Origin: Brevibacterium daeguense
GTDB lineage: Bacteria; Actinomycetota; Actinomycetes; Actinomycetales; Brevibacteriaceae
Direction: 5' to 3'
Assembly: GCF_021729135.1 (NCBI RefSeq)
Contig: NZ_JAJTWW010000012.1
Coordinates: 1-64,000, forward strand
DNA: 64,000 nt
In this document: positions 36,745 to 45,655 of the stretch, one piece after another
Position numbering within the stretch: the stretch's first letter is position 1
Layout: the number at the start of each line of letters is the position of its first letter
Program-made: the position numbers and the translations under genes
Notes under the pieces: generated by a model
The model's database searches: none
What the model was told of the DNA's origin: nothing
The model's input: the letters and a program-made list of their open reading frames with translations, nothing else

Positions 36745-38262
36745 GTGGATACCCTCGTCCAGCTCGGCGGCGGCTTCGCAGAAGCCATCCAGCCGCTCAG
36801 CCTGCTCTTCGCTCTGCTCGGCGTCCTGCTCGGCACCATCGTCGGCGTCCTGCCCGGGATCGGTCCGATCACTGCGATCGCCATCCTGATTCCGGTCTCG
36901 TTCGGGATGGATCCGGTGCACGGACTCATCATGCTCTGCGGCGTCTACTACGGCTCGATGTACGGCGGATCGATCACCGCGACGCTCATCAAGACCCCGG
37001 GCGAGATCGCCAGCGCGGTGACGGCGATCGACGGCTACGAGATGGCGCGGCAGGGACGAGCCCGTGCCGCGCTGGCAACTGCGGCCATCGGCTCGTTCCT
37101 CGCGGGCACGCTGGCGATCGTCGGCCTGTCGTTCCTGTCCCCGCTGCTCGTCCAGGCTGCGAGGATATTCGGGGCTGCCGAGTACTTCCTGCTCATGCTC
37201 ATGGCGCTGCTGCTGGCGTCCTCGATGTCGACGGGCTCCCGCATCAAGTCGCTCGTGTCCATTCTCATCGGGCTGGGAGTCGGCCTCATCGGGCTGGACT
37301 TCCAGACCGGTCTGCCGCGGCAGACGTTCGGCATGGACGTGCTCCGCGACGGGATCGACTTCACGATCTTCGCGATGGCGCTGTTCGCCATCCCGGAGTC
37401 GATCCGCCAGCTGTCGACCCGCCTCGATCCCGCCGCTGTGCAGGTGCAGAAGATCGACTCCGGCCCGTGGATGACGAAGGACGACTGGCGCCGTTCAGCG
37501 GGGCCGTGGGGACGCGGGTCCGTGCTCGGGTTCATCATCGGCGTGCTGCCCGGCGTCGGCCCCTCGCTGGCGTCATTCATGTCCTACATCATGGAGAAGC
37601 GGATCTCGAAGACTCCGGAGCGATTCGGCAACGGAGCGATCGAAGGCGTGGCAGGCCCCGAGGCAGCGAACAACGCCGGGGTCGGCGGCGCCATGATCCC
37701 GCTCTTCAGCCTCGGCATTCCGGGGTCGGCCACCACCGCGCTGCTGCTGTTCGTGTTCACGATGTACGGATTGCAGCCGGGTCCGCTCCTCTTCGAGCAG
37801 GAATCGACGCTGATCTGGACGATCATCGCGAGCATGTACATCGGCAACGTCGCCCTCATCGTGCTCAACCTGCCGCTCGTCGGACTCTTCGTGAAGCTCC
37901 TGAAGGTGCCGCCGGAGCTGCTTTTCGGCGCGATCCTCGTCCTGGTGGGAGTGGGAGCCTACGCCATCGAGTTCAGCCTGTCGGGAATGCTCATCCTGGC
38001 CCTGCTCGGAGTGCTCGGCTATCTCATGGAGACGTTCGACTTCCCGCTGGCCCCTGCGATCCTGGCGCTCGTCCTGGTTCCCCTGCTGGAGGACAACTTC
38101 CGGCGCGTGCTCCAGATCAGCGGCGGCAGCCTGCTGCCGTTCGTGACCAGGCCGATCTCCCTGACGCTCGTCATCCTGATCGTGCTCGGCATCCTCGGCC
38201 CGATGATCCTTCGGCGGCTGCTTCGCAAGAAGGCCGTCGAGGAACACCTGATCGAAGCGTGA
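36745..38262 (+). CDS. Tripartite tricarboxylate transporter large permease TctA
   Basis: 505-aa permease with 11-12 membrane helices. The TctA signature GVLPGIGPITAIAILIP near 35-51 and its internal repeat FIIGVLPGVGPSLASFMSY near 254-272 are seen, as are YYGSMYGGSITA and GVGGAMIPLFSLGIPGS. The start is GTG, 7 nt after GAGGAGG. Driven by the ion gradient, it would import the acid captured by TctC. Confidence 0.92.
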   Translation: MDTLVQLGGGFAEAIQPLSLLFALLGVLLGTIVGVLPGIGPITAIAILIPVSFGMDPVHGLIMLCGVYYGSMYGGSITATLIKTPGEIASAVTAIDGYEMARQGRARAALATAAIGSFLAGTLAIVGLSFLSPLLVQAARIFGAAEYFLLMLMALLLASSMSTGSRIKSLVSILIGLGVGLIGLDFQTGLPRQTFGMDVLRDGIDFTIFAMALFAIPESIRQLSTRLDPAAVQVQKIDSGPWMTKDDWRRSAGPWGRGSVLGFIIGVLPGVGPSLASFMSYIMEKRISKTPERFGNGAIEGVAGPEAANNAGVGGAMIPLFSLGIPGSATTALLLFVFTMYGLQPGPLLFEQESTLIWTIIASMYIGNVALIVLNLPLVGLFVKLLKVPPELLFGAILVLVGVGAYAIEFSLSGMLILALLGVLGYLMETFDFPLAPAILALVLVPLLEDNFRRVLQISGGSLLPFVTRPISLTLVILIVLGILGPMILRRLLRKKAVEEHLIEA

Positions 38263-38272
38263 GGAGGGAGCA

Positions 38273-38938
38273 CTGGAATCGATCGGCGTCATCGACAAAT
38301 GCGCGGCAATCCTCTCCCTGCTCGGCGAGTCCGCGCTCACCGGCGCCGAGATCTGCTCCCGCCTCGGGATGAGCACCTCGACCGGCTACCGGATCCTGCA
38401 TTCCCTGGCGCAGCACGAATTCGTCGTCCGTCGCTCCGACGGGGCATTCTGCCTCGGTCCGTTCCCCGCCGGGCGCCGGGAGAACGATGTGCAGACCGTC
38501 CTCACCGAACTCAGGAACGTGACCGGCGAGTCGGTGCAGCTGTGGCTGCTGGACGGCGACCGTCGAGTCTGTGTGATCACGGTCGAGTCGATGAATGAGC
38601 TGCGCATCTCGAAGAGCGCGGGCACAGCCCTGCTGCTCGCCGACGGCGGGTCCGCCGCTCTCGCGCTGACCGGCAGTGTGGATGGTCAGACCGTCTACGT
38701 GACTACGGAAGCACGACGGGCGGGAATCGGCTCGGCGAGCGTCGGCTTCGAACCGATGACGAGTGCGAGGCTCGCCGTATGTGTGTCGTTCCCCCTCACC
38801 CGCATGCCCAGGAGTGTCGAGAGCTCGTACGGCCCGCACCTGCGCCGGGCGGCCCAGACCCTGCAGCGCAGCCTGCGGGAGGGGGACGCCCTGCTCGTCC
38901 TGTCCGAGGTTGCCCGAGTCGCCCACCTCGAATCATGA
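38273..38938 (+). CDS. IclR-family regulator with a probable CTG start codon
   Basis: 221-aa regulator. An N-terminal winged helix-turn-helix (ALTGAEICSRLGMSTSTGYRIL in part, near 24-45) is followed by a shortened ligand-binding domain. The only ATG near the start (38369) falls inside the recognition helix and would remove half of the DNA-binding domain. There is no ATG, GTG or TTG upstream in this frame after the tctA stop. A CTG at 38273 sits 5 nt after AGGAGG and restores the full domain, so translation probably starts there. It is the last gene of the operon it most likely controls. At 221 aa it is about 30 residues shorter than typical. Confidence 0.75.
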   Translation: MESIGVIDKCAAILSLLGESALTGAEICSRLGMSTSTGYRILHSLAQHEFVVRRSDGAFCLGPFPAGRRENDVQTVLTELRNVTGESVQLWLLDGDRRVCVITVESMNELRISKSAGTALLLADGGSAALALTGSVDGQTVYVTTEARRAGIGSASVGFEPMTSARLAVCVSFPLTRMPRSVESSYGPHLRRAAQTLQRSLREGDALLVLSEVARVAHLES

Positions 38939-38995
38939 GCGAAGCGGCAGGACTCTCAGAACTCCGGCCCCGCCATGCACTACCCTGGAATGATT

Positions 38996-40126
38996 ATGGC
39001 CATTGACTTTCCTTCAGAGATCGCTGCCCTGCAGCAGACCTTCGCCTCGATCCGCAACGTGTCCGACATCGACCAGCTCCGGTCCGAGGTGGCAGAGCTG
39101 ACGGAAGCGGCCGCGGCGCCGGACCTGTGGGACAACCCGGACGAGGCCCAGCAGGTCACCTCGAAGCTGTCCCACCGGCAGTCCACTCTGGAGAAGCTGG
39201 AGAAGTTCGACTCCCGCATCGAGGACGTCGAGCTGCTCGTGTCGATGTCGCAGGAGGAAGGCGACCAGGAATCCCTCGCAGAGGCCGCCGCCGAGATCGA
39301 GAAGCTGCGGACGGAGCTCAGCGCCCTGGAGATCTCCACACTGCTGTCGGGCGAGTACGACGAGCGCGCCGCCGTGATCACCGTTCGCGCCGGTGCCGGC
39401 GGCGACGACGCCACCGACTTCGCACAGACGCTGGCTCGGATGTACATCCGGTGGGCGGAGAACAAGGGCTACAACGTCAAGGAGCTCGACACCTCCTACG
39501 CAGAGGGAGCGGGCGTGAAGTCCGCGACGGTCGAGATCAGCGCCCCCTACGCCTTCGGCACACTGTCCGTCGAAGCCGGCACGCATCGCCTCGTGCGGAT
39601 CAGCCCCTTCGACAACCAGGGACGCCGTCAGACGTCCTTCGCCGCCGTCGAGGTCATCCCGCTCATCGAGCCGACTGACCACATCGACATCGACGAGAAC
39701 GACCTGAAGATCGACGTCTACCGCTCCTCGGGTCCCGGCGGTCAGTCGGTCAACACCACCGACTCCGCCGTGCGCATCACCCACCTCCCCACCGGCACCG
39801 TGGTGAGCATGCAGAACGAGAAGTCTCAGATTCAGAACCGTGCTGCCGCGATGCGCGTCCTCCAGTCCCGGCTGCTGCAGCTGAAGCAGGAAGAGGAAGC
39901 GGCGCAGAAGAAGGATCTGGCCGGCGACATCAAGGCCAGCTGGGGCGACCAGATGCGCTCCTACGTCACCCACCCGTACCAGATGGTCAAGGACCTGCGC
40001 ACCGGCCACGAGGTCAACAACCCGCAGGCGGTGTTCGACGGCGACATCGACGGCTTCCTCGAAGCCGGCATCCGCTGGCGGAAGGAAGGCCAGAAGGCCG
40101 CCGAGGCGGAGGCCCAGACTCCCTGA
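38996..40126 (+). CDS. prfB: Peptide chain release factor 2
   Basis: 376-aa RF2. The GGQ motif is in [17 protein letters not shown] near 245-250, and the RF2 anticodon-like SPF is in [13 protein letters not shown] near 203-205, which reads UGA and UAA. The reading frame is continuous: there is no in-frame UGA and no programmed +1 frameshift of the E. coli type. The start MAIDFP at 38996 was preferred; an ATG 6 nt earlier is possible. TACCCT at 38981-38986 lies 9 nt before it and may give a near-leaderless transcript. Confidence 0.95.
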   Translation: MAIDFPSEIAALQQTFASIRNVSDIDQLRSEVAELTEAAAAPDLWDNPDEAQQVTSKLSHRQSTLEKLEKFDSRIEDVELLVSMSQEEGDQESLAEAAAEIEKLRTELSALEISTLLSGEYDERAAVITVRAGAGGDDATDFAQTLARMYIRWAENKGYNVKELDTSYAEGAGVKSATVEISAPYAFGTLSVEAGTHRLVRISPFDNQGRRQTSFAAVEVIPLIEPTDHIDIDENDLKIDVYRSSGPGGQSVNTTDSAVRITHLPTGTVVSMQNEKSQIQNRAAAMRVLQSRLLQLKQEEEAAQKKDLAGDIKASWGDQMRSYVTHPYQMVKDLRTGHEVNNPQAVFDGDIDGFLEAGIRWRKEGQKAAEAEAQTP

Positions 40127-40138
40127 GGCGTCCGTCGC

Positions 40139-40861
40139 TCAGAGGCGGATGTCGGGGCCTCCGTCGGCCGCTTGCTGGCCGGCGGCGGTGCTGCCGGTCG
40201 AGCCGGTCGTCCGCTCCTCGTCGCCGGTGAGCGCCTCGGCCCCATCGCCGGCAGGGCTCCGGTGCCCGTCCTGATCCGGAGTGACCCGCTCCTGATCCGG
40301 AGTGACGCGCTCGACGGGAGGGGTCTGATTGCCATCGATGGTGCCGTCGTCGAGCTCCGAGCGGTCGACTTGCTCCTCCGCATGAGGAGTCGTCACATCG
40401 GTGATGCCCTGATCGTCGCTGTGGGCGGGGGAGTGGGCAGCATCGGCATCGTCGGCCACGGAGTCGGCGGCGCCCTCGACGCCCGAGGTGCTCGCGTCCA
40501 GTCGTTCGTGATCGGGAGCCGGTTTGCCCTCCCCGCCAGAGGAGGGAACCAGGTTGAAGTGCTCGTGCACCCGTGCATTCTCTTCGGGAGTCAGCTCGTC
40601 TCCCTCGACGTTGGGCGCGGACTTGATCGCGTCCCGGGTGTAGGGCACCCAGACGCCGGACTCCGTGATATGGGCGGCATCGAGCGGAACGATGGTGCTC
40701 GAACCGAGGATGCCGGTGGTGACGCTGATGCAGGTGGGTGCGCCGGCGGGATCGCGCAGCACTCGGTCGACGGTCCCGACCTTGTCGTCGGTGACGTCGA
40801 AGACGGTCGTGCCCTCGTGGACGTTGAGGGTCGGATCGTCGGTGTCGAACTTCTCACTCAT
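40139..40861 (-). CDS. PRC-barrel domain protein
   Basis: 240-aa protein. Residues 8-100 form a PRC-barrel (VFDVTDDKVGTVDRV, then PLDAAHITESGVWVPY). The rest is acidic, low-complexity and probably disordered, with a direct repeat RVTPDQE/RVTPDQD. The ATG at 40861 follows AGGGAGAGGA. It is clearly related to the next gene upstream in its first 110 residues, so the pair arose by duplication. The function is unknown; related proteins are often stress-linked. Confidence 0.8.
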   Translation of the reverse strand: MSEKFDTDDPTLNVHEGTTVFDVTDDKVGTVDRVLRDPAGAPTCISVTTGILGSSTIVPLDAAHITESGVWVPYTRDAIKSAPNVEGDELTPEENARVHEHFNLVPSSGGEGKPAPDHERLDASTSGVEGAADSVADDADAAHSPAHSDDQGITDVTTPHAEEQVDRSELDDGTIDGNQTPPVERVTPDQERVTPDQDGHRSPAGDGAEALTGDEERTTGSTGSTAAGQQAADGGPDIRL

Positions 40862-40938
40862 CTCGGGTTCCTCTCCCTGGCATGCCACTGACCTGTTGGA
40901 CTCCACTCTACGACCGGCGGTCGGTCATGGGCACGAAC

Positions 40939-40973
40939 GAGGGGCCGGATCGCTCGCGCGAATCCGACCCCTC
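40939..40973 (-). terminator. Hairpin downstream of the PRC-barrel/DUF2382 gene
   Basis: 12-bp stem with one mismatch (GAGGGGCCGGAT and ATCCGACCCCTC) and an 11-nt loop, in the 170 bp between the two PRC-barrel genes. No T-tract. It is a likely terminator or processing signal for the upstream gene of the pair. Confidence 0.45.
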
Positions 40974-41031
40974 GAAGCAGAGCCATGGGGACCGAGGCGC
41001 CCTGCGACGCCGGTCGGTCCTCCGGCGCTGG

Positions 41032-41922
41032 TCAGCGACGTGCGTCGGGACCCTTGGTGTCGGCCTCGATGTCGATCTCCTCCTTGCGGACGTCACCGGA
41101 CACGGTCTCCGTGTCCTGCACGGTCCGCTTGCCGACGTCGACCTTCTCGGTGGCGACGGTCTCCTTGTCGACGACAGGGCGCTCCTCGCGCAGTGTCACC
41201 GTCTCCTCGACATCACCGGTGGGATCGATCCGGCCCGCGTTGCGGGCGGCGGGATCGTTCGGGTCGAGCTTCTCGCGTTCGACCACCAGTTCCTCGCGCT
41301 GCACCGGCACTTCCACGTTCTGGTGCTCGGTGCGGACCCGCTTGCGGAGCCGCGCCCGGCCGGCCTCATGCTGCTCGGTGCCGACCTTCAGCCGCTCCTC
41401 ACGAGCGACCATCTCGTCGTCAGCGGCGGTTCCGGTTCCGGCGCCCGCGGTGCCTGCCGTGCCGGTATGCCCCGTCCGGCCCTCTGCAGCGCCCTTCGCG
41501 ATGCCGAACTCGTCGACGTGGTCGGTGCGCTCTTCATCAAGACGGACACCAGCGGTGCCGTGCCCCGCAGTGCCATGTCCGGCGGTTCCCTGTCCTGCTG
41601 CGGGAGCGTGGTAGTCGAGTCCGTAGTACTCGAACAGGCGACGCTCCTCGTCCGGGGTGAGGTGGCCGTCGACATCAATGTTCGGCGCATCCTTGACGAA
41701 GTCCTTGGTGAACGGGACACGAAGTCCATCAGCGGACTGGTTCGCGGCGTCGAAGGGGACGAAGGTCTCCTTGGTGCCGAAGAGGCCGGTGTTCACCGTC
41801 ACGAACTTCGGATCCTGGGTCTGATCGTCCAGGTACACCTGACCGATCGAGCCGATCTTCTTGTCTTCACTGTCGTAGACGTTGGCGTTCTCAAGTGCGT
41901 CGAAGTCGATGTTTTTGGTCAT
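41032..41922 (-). CDS. PRC-barrel and DUF2382 domain protein
   Basis: 296-aa protein with an N-terminal PRC-barrel (residues 8-105: VYDSEDKKIGSIGQVYLDD, FVPFDAANQSADGLRVPF) and a C-terminal DUF2382 domain (about 175-285: REERLKVGTEQHEAGRARLRKRV in part, then VPVQREELVVERE, then repeats of similar strands). Three GTAGH repeats and a Gly/Thr/Ala linker lie between them. YsnF-type stress proteins share this domain pair. The gene has a strong consensus promoter and GGAAGGAGAG before the ATG, which suggests high or stress-induced expression. Confidence 0.85.
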   Translation of the reverse strand: MTKNIDFDALENANVYDSEDKKIGSIGQVYLDDQTQDPKFVTVNTGLFGTKETFVPFDAANQSADGLRVPFTKDFVKDAPNIDVDGHLTPDEERRLFEYYGLDYHAPAAGQGTAGHGTAGHGTAGVRLDEERTDHVDEFGIAKGAAEGRTGHTGTAGTAGAGTGTAADDEMVAREERLKVGTEQHEAGRARLRKRVRTEHQNVEVPVQREELVVEREKLDPNDPAARNAGRIDPTGDVEETVTLREERPVVDKETVATEKVDVGKRTVQDTETVSGDVRKEEIDIEADTKGPDARR

Positions 41923-41946
41923 CGGTTACTCACTCTCCTTCCAGAT

Positions 41947-41967
41947 GCCACCCGAAGTTCGGGTGGC
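41947..41967 (-). promoter_or_regulatory. Perfect 10-bp palindrome in the 5' leader of the PRC/DUF2382 gene
   Basis: GCCACCCGAA and TTCGGGTGGC flank one base. It lies about 25 nt downstream of the predicted transcription start and 24 nt before the ATG. It could fold as a leader hairpin just ahead of the ribosome-binding site or bind a regulator as DNA. Confidence 0.55.
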
Positions 41968-41996
41968 GCTGTCTTCAAATCAACAAGACACCTTGT

Positions 41997-42024
41997 ACTT
42001 TAGTACGGCAAGCCGACTTGTCAA
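41997..42024 (-). promoter_or_regulatory. Consensus sigma-70-type promoter of the PRC/DUF2382 gene
   Basis: On the - strand TTGACA (42024 to 42019), a 16-bp spacer, and TAAAGT (42002 to 41997). It is the best -35 match in the window. The predicted leader is about 70 nt. Confidence 0.65.
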
Positions 42025-42106
42025 AGCGCGGAGCGTCACAGCTTGCTGAGAGCGACACGCCTTCCGCTTCCGCTTCGAGATCCGGCCCCCGGCGCTTCCG
42101 ACTCCG

Positions 42107-42112
42107 TAGAGT
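42107..42112 (+). promoter_or_regulatory. -10 element of the ftsEX operon
   Basis: TAGAGT, 41 nt before the ftsE GTG, predicts a leader of about 35 nt. No clear -35 is seen. Confidence 0.35.
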
Positions 42113-42153
42113 GAGCGTGGCCTGCAGTCGACTACGGGATAGAGAAGTTCTGA

Positions 42154-42843
42154 GTGATCACCTTCGAATCGGTTACAAAATCGTACGATTCCAAGGCCGA
42201 ACCCGCGTTGGACGATGTCTCGTTCACAGCGGAGGCCGGTGAGTTCGTCTTCCTCGTGGGCCCTTCGGGCTCCGGCAAATCGACAGTGATCCGCCTCGTG
42301 CTCCGCGAGGAGATACCCACTTCCGGCCGCATCCGCGTAGCCGGCAAATCGATCGTGAAGATGCCGACGTGGAAGGTGCCCTACCTGCGGCGCAGCATCG
42401 GCACGGTGTTCCAGGACTTCCGACTGCTGCCGAACAAGAACGTCTTCGACAATGTCGCCTTCGCGCTGCATGTGATCGGCAAGTCGTCCGCGTCGATCTC
42501 CACCCTGGTTCCGGACGTGCTGGAGACCGTCGGCCTCGAGGGCAAGCAGAAGCGGTATCCCCATGAGCTGTCCGGCGGCGAGCAGCAGCGCGTCGCCATC
42601 GCCCGCGCCGTGGTCAACAAGCCCGGAATCCTGCTCGCGGACGAGCCGACCGGCAACCTCGACCCTGCCACCAGTCAGGACATCATGGACGTCATCGACC
42701 GCATCAATCGGAACGGCACCACCGTCCTGATGGCCACTCACGACGGGGAGATCGTCAATCGGATGAATCGGCGGGTCATCGAACTGGCCGATGGAGTGAT
42801 CATGCGAGACGAGGAGCGCGGCTCCTACCAGGTGGGCGCATGA
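42154..42843 (+). CDS. ftsE: Cell division ATP-binding protein FtsE
   Basis: 229-aa ABC ATPase that couples ATP hydrolysis to septal peptidoglycan hydrolysis through FtsX. Walker [10 protein letters not shown] is at 36-44, the signature [14 protein letters not shown] near 141-154, and Walker [14 protein letters not shown] follows. It starts at GTG 42154 and overlaps ftsX by 4 nt. Confidence 0.95.
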   Translation: MITFESVTKSYDSKAEPALDDVSFTAEAGEFVFLVGPSGSGKSTVIRLVLREEIPTSGRIRVAGKSIVKMPTWKVPYLRRSIGTVFQDFRLLPNKNVFDNVAFALHVIGKSSASISTLVPDVLETVGLEGKQKRYPHELSGGEQQRVAIARAVVNKPGILLADEPTGNLDPATSQDIMDVIDRINRNGTTVLMATHDGEIVNRMNRRVIELADGVIMRDEERGSYQVGA

Positions 42844-43754
42844 AGTCCTCATTCATCCTCAGTGAGGTGTTCGGCGGTCTCAAGCGCAACTTCTCGATGG
42901 TGCTGTCCGTGGTCCTCGTGACCTTCGTGTCGCTGCTGTTCGTCGGATCGGCGATCCTGCTCCAGATGCAGATCGGCGGCATGAAGGACTACTGGTACGA
43001 CCGGGTGCAGGTCGCCGTCTTCCTGTGTCCGCCCGATTCCGAGGCGCCCACCTGTGCGGAGGGTGAGGTCACCGAGGAGCAGAAGGAGTCGATCAGAGCG
43101 GACCTCGAGGGGCAGGACCTCGCCGCCTACGTCGACGAGGTGCACTTCGAGGACAAGGAGATGGCCCACCGGCTGTTCAACGAGCAGTTCGCGGGAACCT
43201 CGCTCGAGGGATCGGTTCCGCAGGATCAGATGCAGGAGTCGTTCCGCGTCAAGCTCGTCGACGCAGAGCAGTACGAGATCATCAACGAGTACTTCTCCGC
43301 CACCGCCGGCGTCGAAGAGGTCGTCGACCAGAACAAGCTGCTCGACCAGCTGTTCGCCATCATGAACGTCGCGACCGCGATCGCCGTTGCGATCGCCGCG
43401 ATCATGCTCCTGTGTGCCGTCCTGCTGATCGCGACCACGATCCGGTTGTCGGCGTTCTCCAGGCGGCGGGAGACCGGCATCATGCGACTGGTGGGCGCCT
43501 CGAACGCGTTCATCCAGCTGCCCTTCGTGCTCGAGGGCGTGATCGCGGCAGCGCTCGGTGCCGCATTGGCGGGAGCGGTGCTGGCGCTCGTGGTGCACTT
43601 CGGCGTCGCCGGCTGGCTGCAGGCTCAGGCCGCCGGATTCGAGCTGGTGTCGGTGGGTGACGTGCTCATCGTGACCCCGCTTCTCATCGGCATCGGGATT
43701 ATCATGGCCGGTGTGTCCTCCGTCATCACCCTGCGCAGGTACATGAAGGTCTGA
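42840..43754 (+). CDS. ftsX: Cell division membrane protein FtsX
   Basis: 304-aa membrane protein with one N-terminal helix (about 20-43), an extracytoplasmic domain (44-168, with a cysteine pair [10 protein letters not shown]) and three C-terminal helices (about 175-200, 220-245, 270-297). The extracytoplasmic domain is the docking site for the hydrolase or its activator. It is followed immediately by an M23 gene (TGATG). Confidence 0.95.
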   Translation: MKSSFILSEVFGGLKRNFSMVLSVVLVTFVSLLFVGSAILLQMQIGGMKDYWYDRVQVAVFLCPPDSEAPTCAEGEVTEEQKESIRADLEGQDLAAYVDEVHFEDKEMAHRLFNEQFAGTSLEGSVPQDQMQESFRVKLVDAEQYEIINEYFSATAGVEEVVDQNKLLDQLFAIMNVATAIAVAIAAIMLLCAVLLIATTIRLSAFSRRRETGIMRLVGASNAFIQLPFVLEGVIAAALGAALAGAVLALVVHFGVAGWLQAQAAGFELVSVGDVLIVTPLLIGIGIIMAGVSSVITLRRYMKV

Positions 43755-44989
43755 TGCCAATGAAGTGCACACTGATTCTGACAACCCTGGCGGCGCTGCT
43801 CGCCGTTCTCATGCCCGTCACCGCGCTGTCCGCCAATCCGCGTGAGGAGAAGGACAGGGTCGACGAGCGGGTGGAGGAGCTGACCCGCGAGTTCCAGGGC
43901 TTGGACGAAGAGCTCGCTCGGGTGATCGCGGAGAAGGAATCCGCCGAGGAGGCGATGCCCGAGGCCGAGGACGCGCTGTCGCAGGCGCAGGACGAACTCG
44001 ACGAGGCTCGACGCAAGGACGAAGAGCTCGCAGCGCGCATGACCTCGGCCCAGAACGCGCAGGAGGATCTGCGTGAGCAGATCGACGACGGTGAGCAGGA
44101 GATGGAGGACAGCCAGCAGGCGGTGTCGAAGATCGGCCGGCAGGCGTATCAGAACTCCGGTGTCACCTCCGACGTCGCCCTGCTGCTGCAGATGGCGACG
44201 AGCGACTCCGGCGCCGCCGGCTTCAACCGGGTCGATTCTGCTGTTCGGTCCCAGCAGCGCACGATCACCAGACTGTCCGAGCAGCGGGCGACCAACAAGA
44301 ACTATCAGGATCGGCTCGATGCGGTCGCAGAGGAGATCGAAGACCTCAAGGAGGAGGCCGCGCAGGTCGTGCTGACCAAGGCTGCGGCTGAAGAGGAGGC
44401 GAGGCGGAAGAAGTCGGATCTCGACACTCTGATCGACACCAAGGATCGAGCCTCCCGCACGATCGAGGACAACAGGGCGAAGACCGAGGAAGAGCTGCGC
44501 AAGGAGAAAGAGGAACAGGAGCGCCTGGTCAGAGAGCTCGAGAAGTGGGAGGAGGAGGCCGAGGAGAAGGGCGTCTCACTGCCCGGTTCGGGGGACCTGC
44601 GGAATCCAGTGCCCGGATTTCCGATCACGTCCCCCTTCGGCTACCGCATCCACCCGATTACGCAGAGTCGCAGACTCCACACGGGCACTGACTTCGGCAC
44701 CCCGTGCGGCACTCCCATCCACTCGGCAGGCGACGGCGTCGTGGTCTCTGCCGGGTGGGCCGGGGGCTATGGCAACCGAGTGATGGTCTCTCATGGCAAG
44801 ATCGGCGGAACGAGCATCGCCTCTGCGTACAGCCACAACACCAGACTCACCGTCAGCCCCGGCGACCGGGTGTCGCAGGGCGACGTGATCGCGCTGGCGG
44901 GAACAACGGGATCGTCGACGGGATGCCATCTTCACTTCGAGATCATGCAGGGCGGCGGCTACGTCAACCCCATGCCATTCATCGAATAG
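43754..44989 (+). CDS. Secreted coiled-coil M23 (LytM) endopeptidase, probable FtsEX effector
   Basis: 411-aa exported protein. A Sec signal peptide (ILTTLAALLAVLMPVTALSA) is followed by a long charged coiled coil (about 30-275) and a LytM domain (about 285-411). The zinc ligands are complete: HTGTDFG (HxxxD) near 310 and HLHFE near 393, plus the SAYSHN region. It is therefore probably an active endopeptidase, unlike the degenerate EnvC. The coiled-coil/LytM layout and the tight linkage to ftsX suggest that FtsX controls it at the septum. Confidence 0.87.
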   Translation: MPMKCTLILTTLAALLAVLMPVTALSANPREEKDRVDERVEELTREFQGLDEELARVIAEKESAEEAMPEAEDALSQAQDELDEARRKDEELAARMTSAQNAQEDLREQIDDGEQEMEDSQQAVSKIGRQAYQNSGVTSDVALLLQMATSDSGAAGFNRVDSAVRSQQRTITRLSEQRATNKNYQDRLDAVAEEIEDLKEEAAQVVLTKAAAEEEARRKKSDLDTLIDTKDRASRTIEDNRAKTEEELRKEKEEQERLVRELEKWEEEAEEKGVSLPGSGDLRNPVPGFPITSPFGYRIHPITQSRRLHTGTDFGTPCGTPIHSAGDGVVVSAGWAGGYGNRVMVSHGKIGGTSIASAYSHNTRLTVSPGDRVSQGDVIALAGTTGSSTGCHLHFEIMQGGGYVNPMPFIE

Positions 44990-45111
44990 GGAGCGGGCGG
45001 TGCGCCGCGCCGACCGGGAATGGTCTGGCTGACCGGAAATCGCAGAGTGTCGGCAGTTGTGAACGCGGGACGCCCCCTGCCAGGCGGGCCAATGTGCAGA
45101 CGGCCTCTCTG

Positions 45112-45117
45112 TACAAT
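45112..45117 (+). promoter_or_regulatory. -10 element of smpB
   Basis: TACAAT, 68 nt before the smpB ATG, is close to consensus. It gives smpB its own transcript in addition to read-through from the ftsEX operon. Confidence 0.45.
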
Positions 45118-45184
45118 GGTGTGTCTGTGCCCTCTCGGGGCACCTGTCGGCACGGAGCGCTCGAATCGGTACGGAGGGAGGACC

Positions 45185-45655
45185 ATGGCCAAGGAGACTG
45201 GGAAGAAGGTCATCGCGCGCAATCGAAAGGCGCGGTACGACTATCACATCGAGGAGACGTTCGAAGCTGGCCTGGTGCTCACCGGAACCGAGGTCAAGTC
45301 TCTTCGGGAAGGTCGCGCCTCGCTCACAGACGGATTCGGCCTGATCTTCCAGGGCGAGGCATGGCTCGAAGGCGTCTACATCCCCGAGTACGCGCAGGGC
45401 ACCTGGACCAATCACTCCGCCCGGCGGCGGCGCAAGATGCTTCTGCACAAGGACGAGATCCTCAAGATCTCGCACAAGCTCAAGGAATCCGGACGCACGC
45501 TGGTGCCGCTCGAGCTGTACTTCGAGGGATCGCTGGTCAAGGTCGAGATCGCGATTGCTCGAGGCAAGAAGGATTGGGACAAGCGCCAGGCTCTGCGGGA
45601 GAAGCAGGACGAACGTGAGGCGCAGCGGGCCATGTCCCTGCGCCAGCACCGGTGA
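45185..45655 (+). CDS. smpB: SsrA-binding protein SmpB
   Basis: 156-aa tmRNA-binding protein for trans-translation. It contains NRKARYDYHIEETFEAGLVLTGTEVKSLR (in part) and the basic C-terminal tail EKQDEREAQRAMSLRQHR (in part) that enters the ribosomal mRNA channel. The ATG at 45185 follows GGAGGGAGG. Its RNA partner ssrA lies 474 bp downstream. Confidence 0.96.
   Translation: MAKETGKKVIARNRKARYDYHIEETFEAGLVLTGTEVKSLREGRASLTDGFGLIFQGEAWLEGVYIPEYAQGTWTNHSARRRRKMLLHKDEILKISHKLKESGRTLVPLELYFEGSLVKVEIAIARGKKDWDKRQALREKQDEREAQRAMSLRQHR

Noticed and set aside
38369..38938. IclR gene starting at the ATG at 38369
   Set aside because: It would delete the first helices of the winged helix and has no ribosome-binding site. 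The CTG at 38273 fits both family length and AGGAGG spacing.
38996..39100. Programmed frameshift in prfB
   Set aside because: The RF2 frame is continuous from MAIDFP with no internal TGA, so the E. coli type of autoregulatory frameshift is absent.
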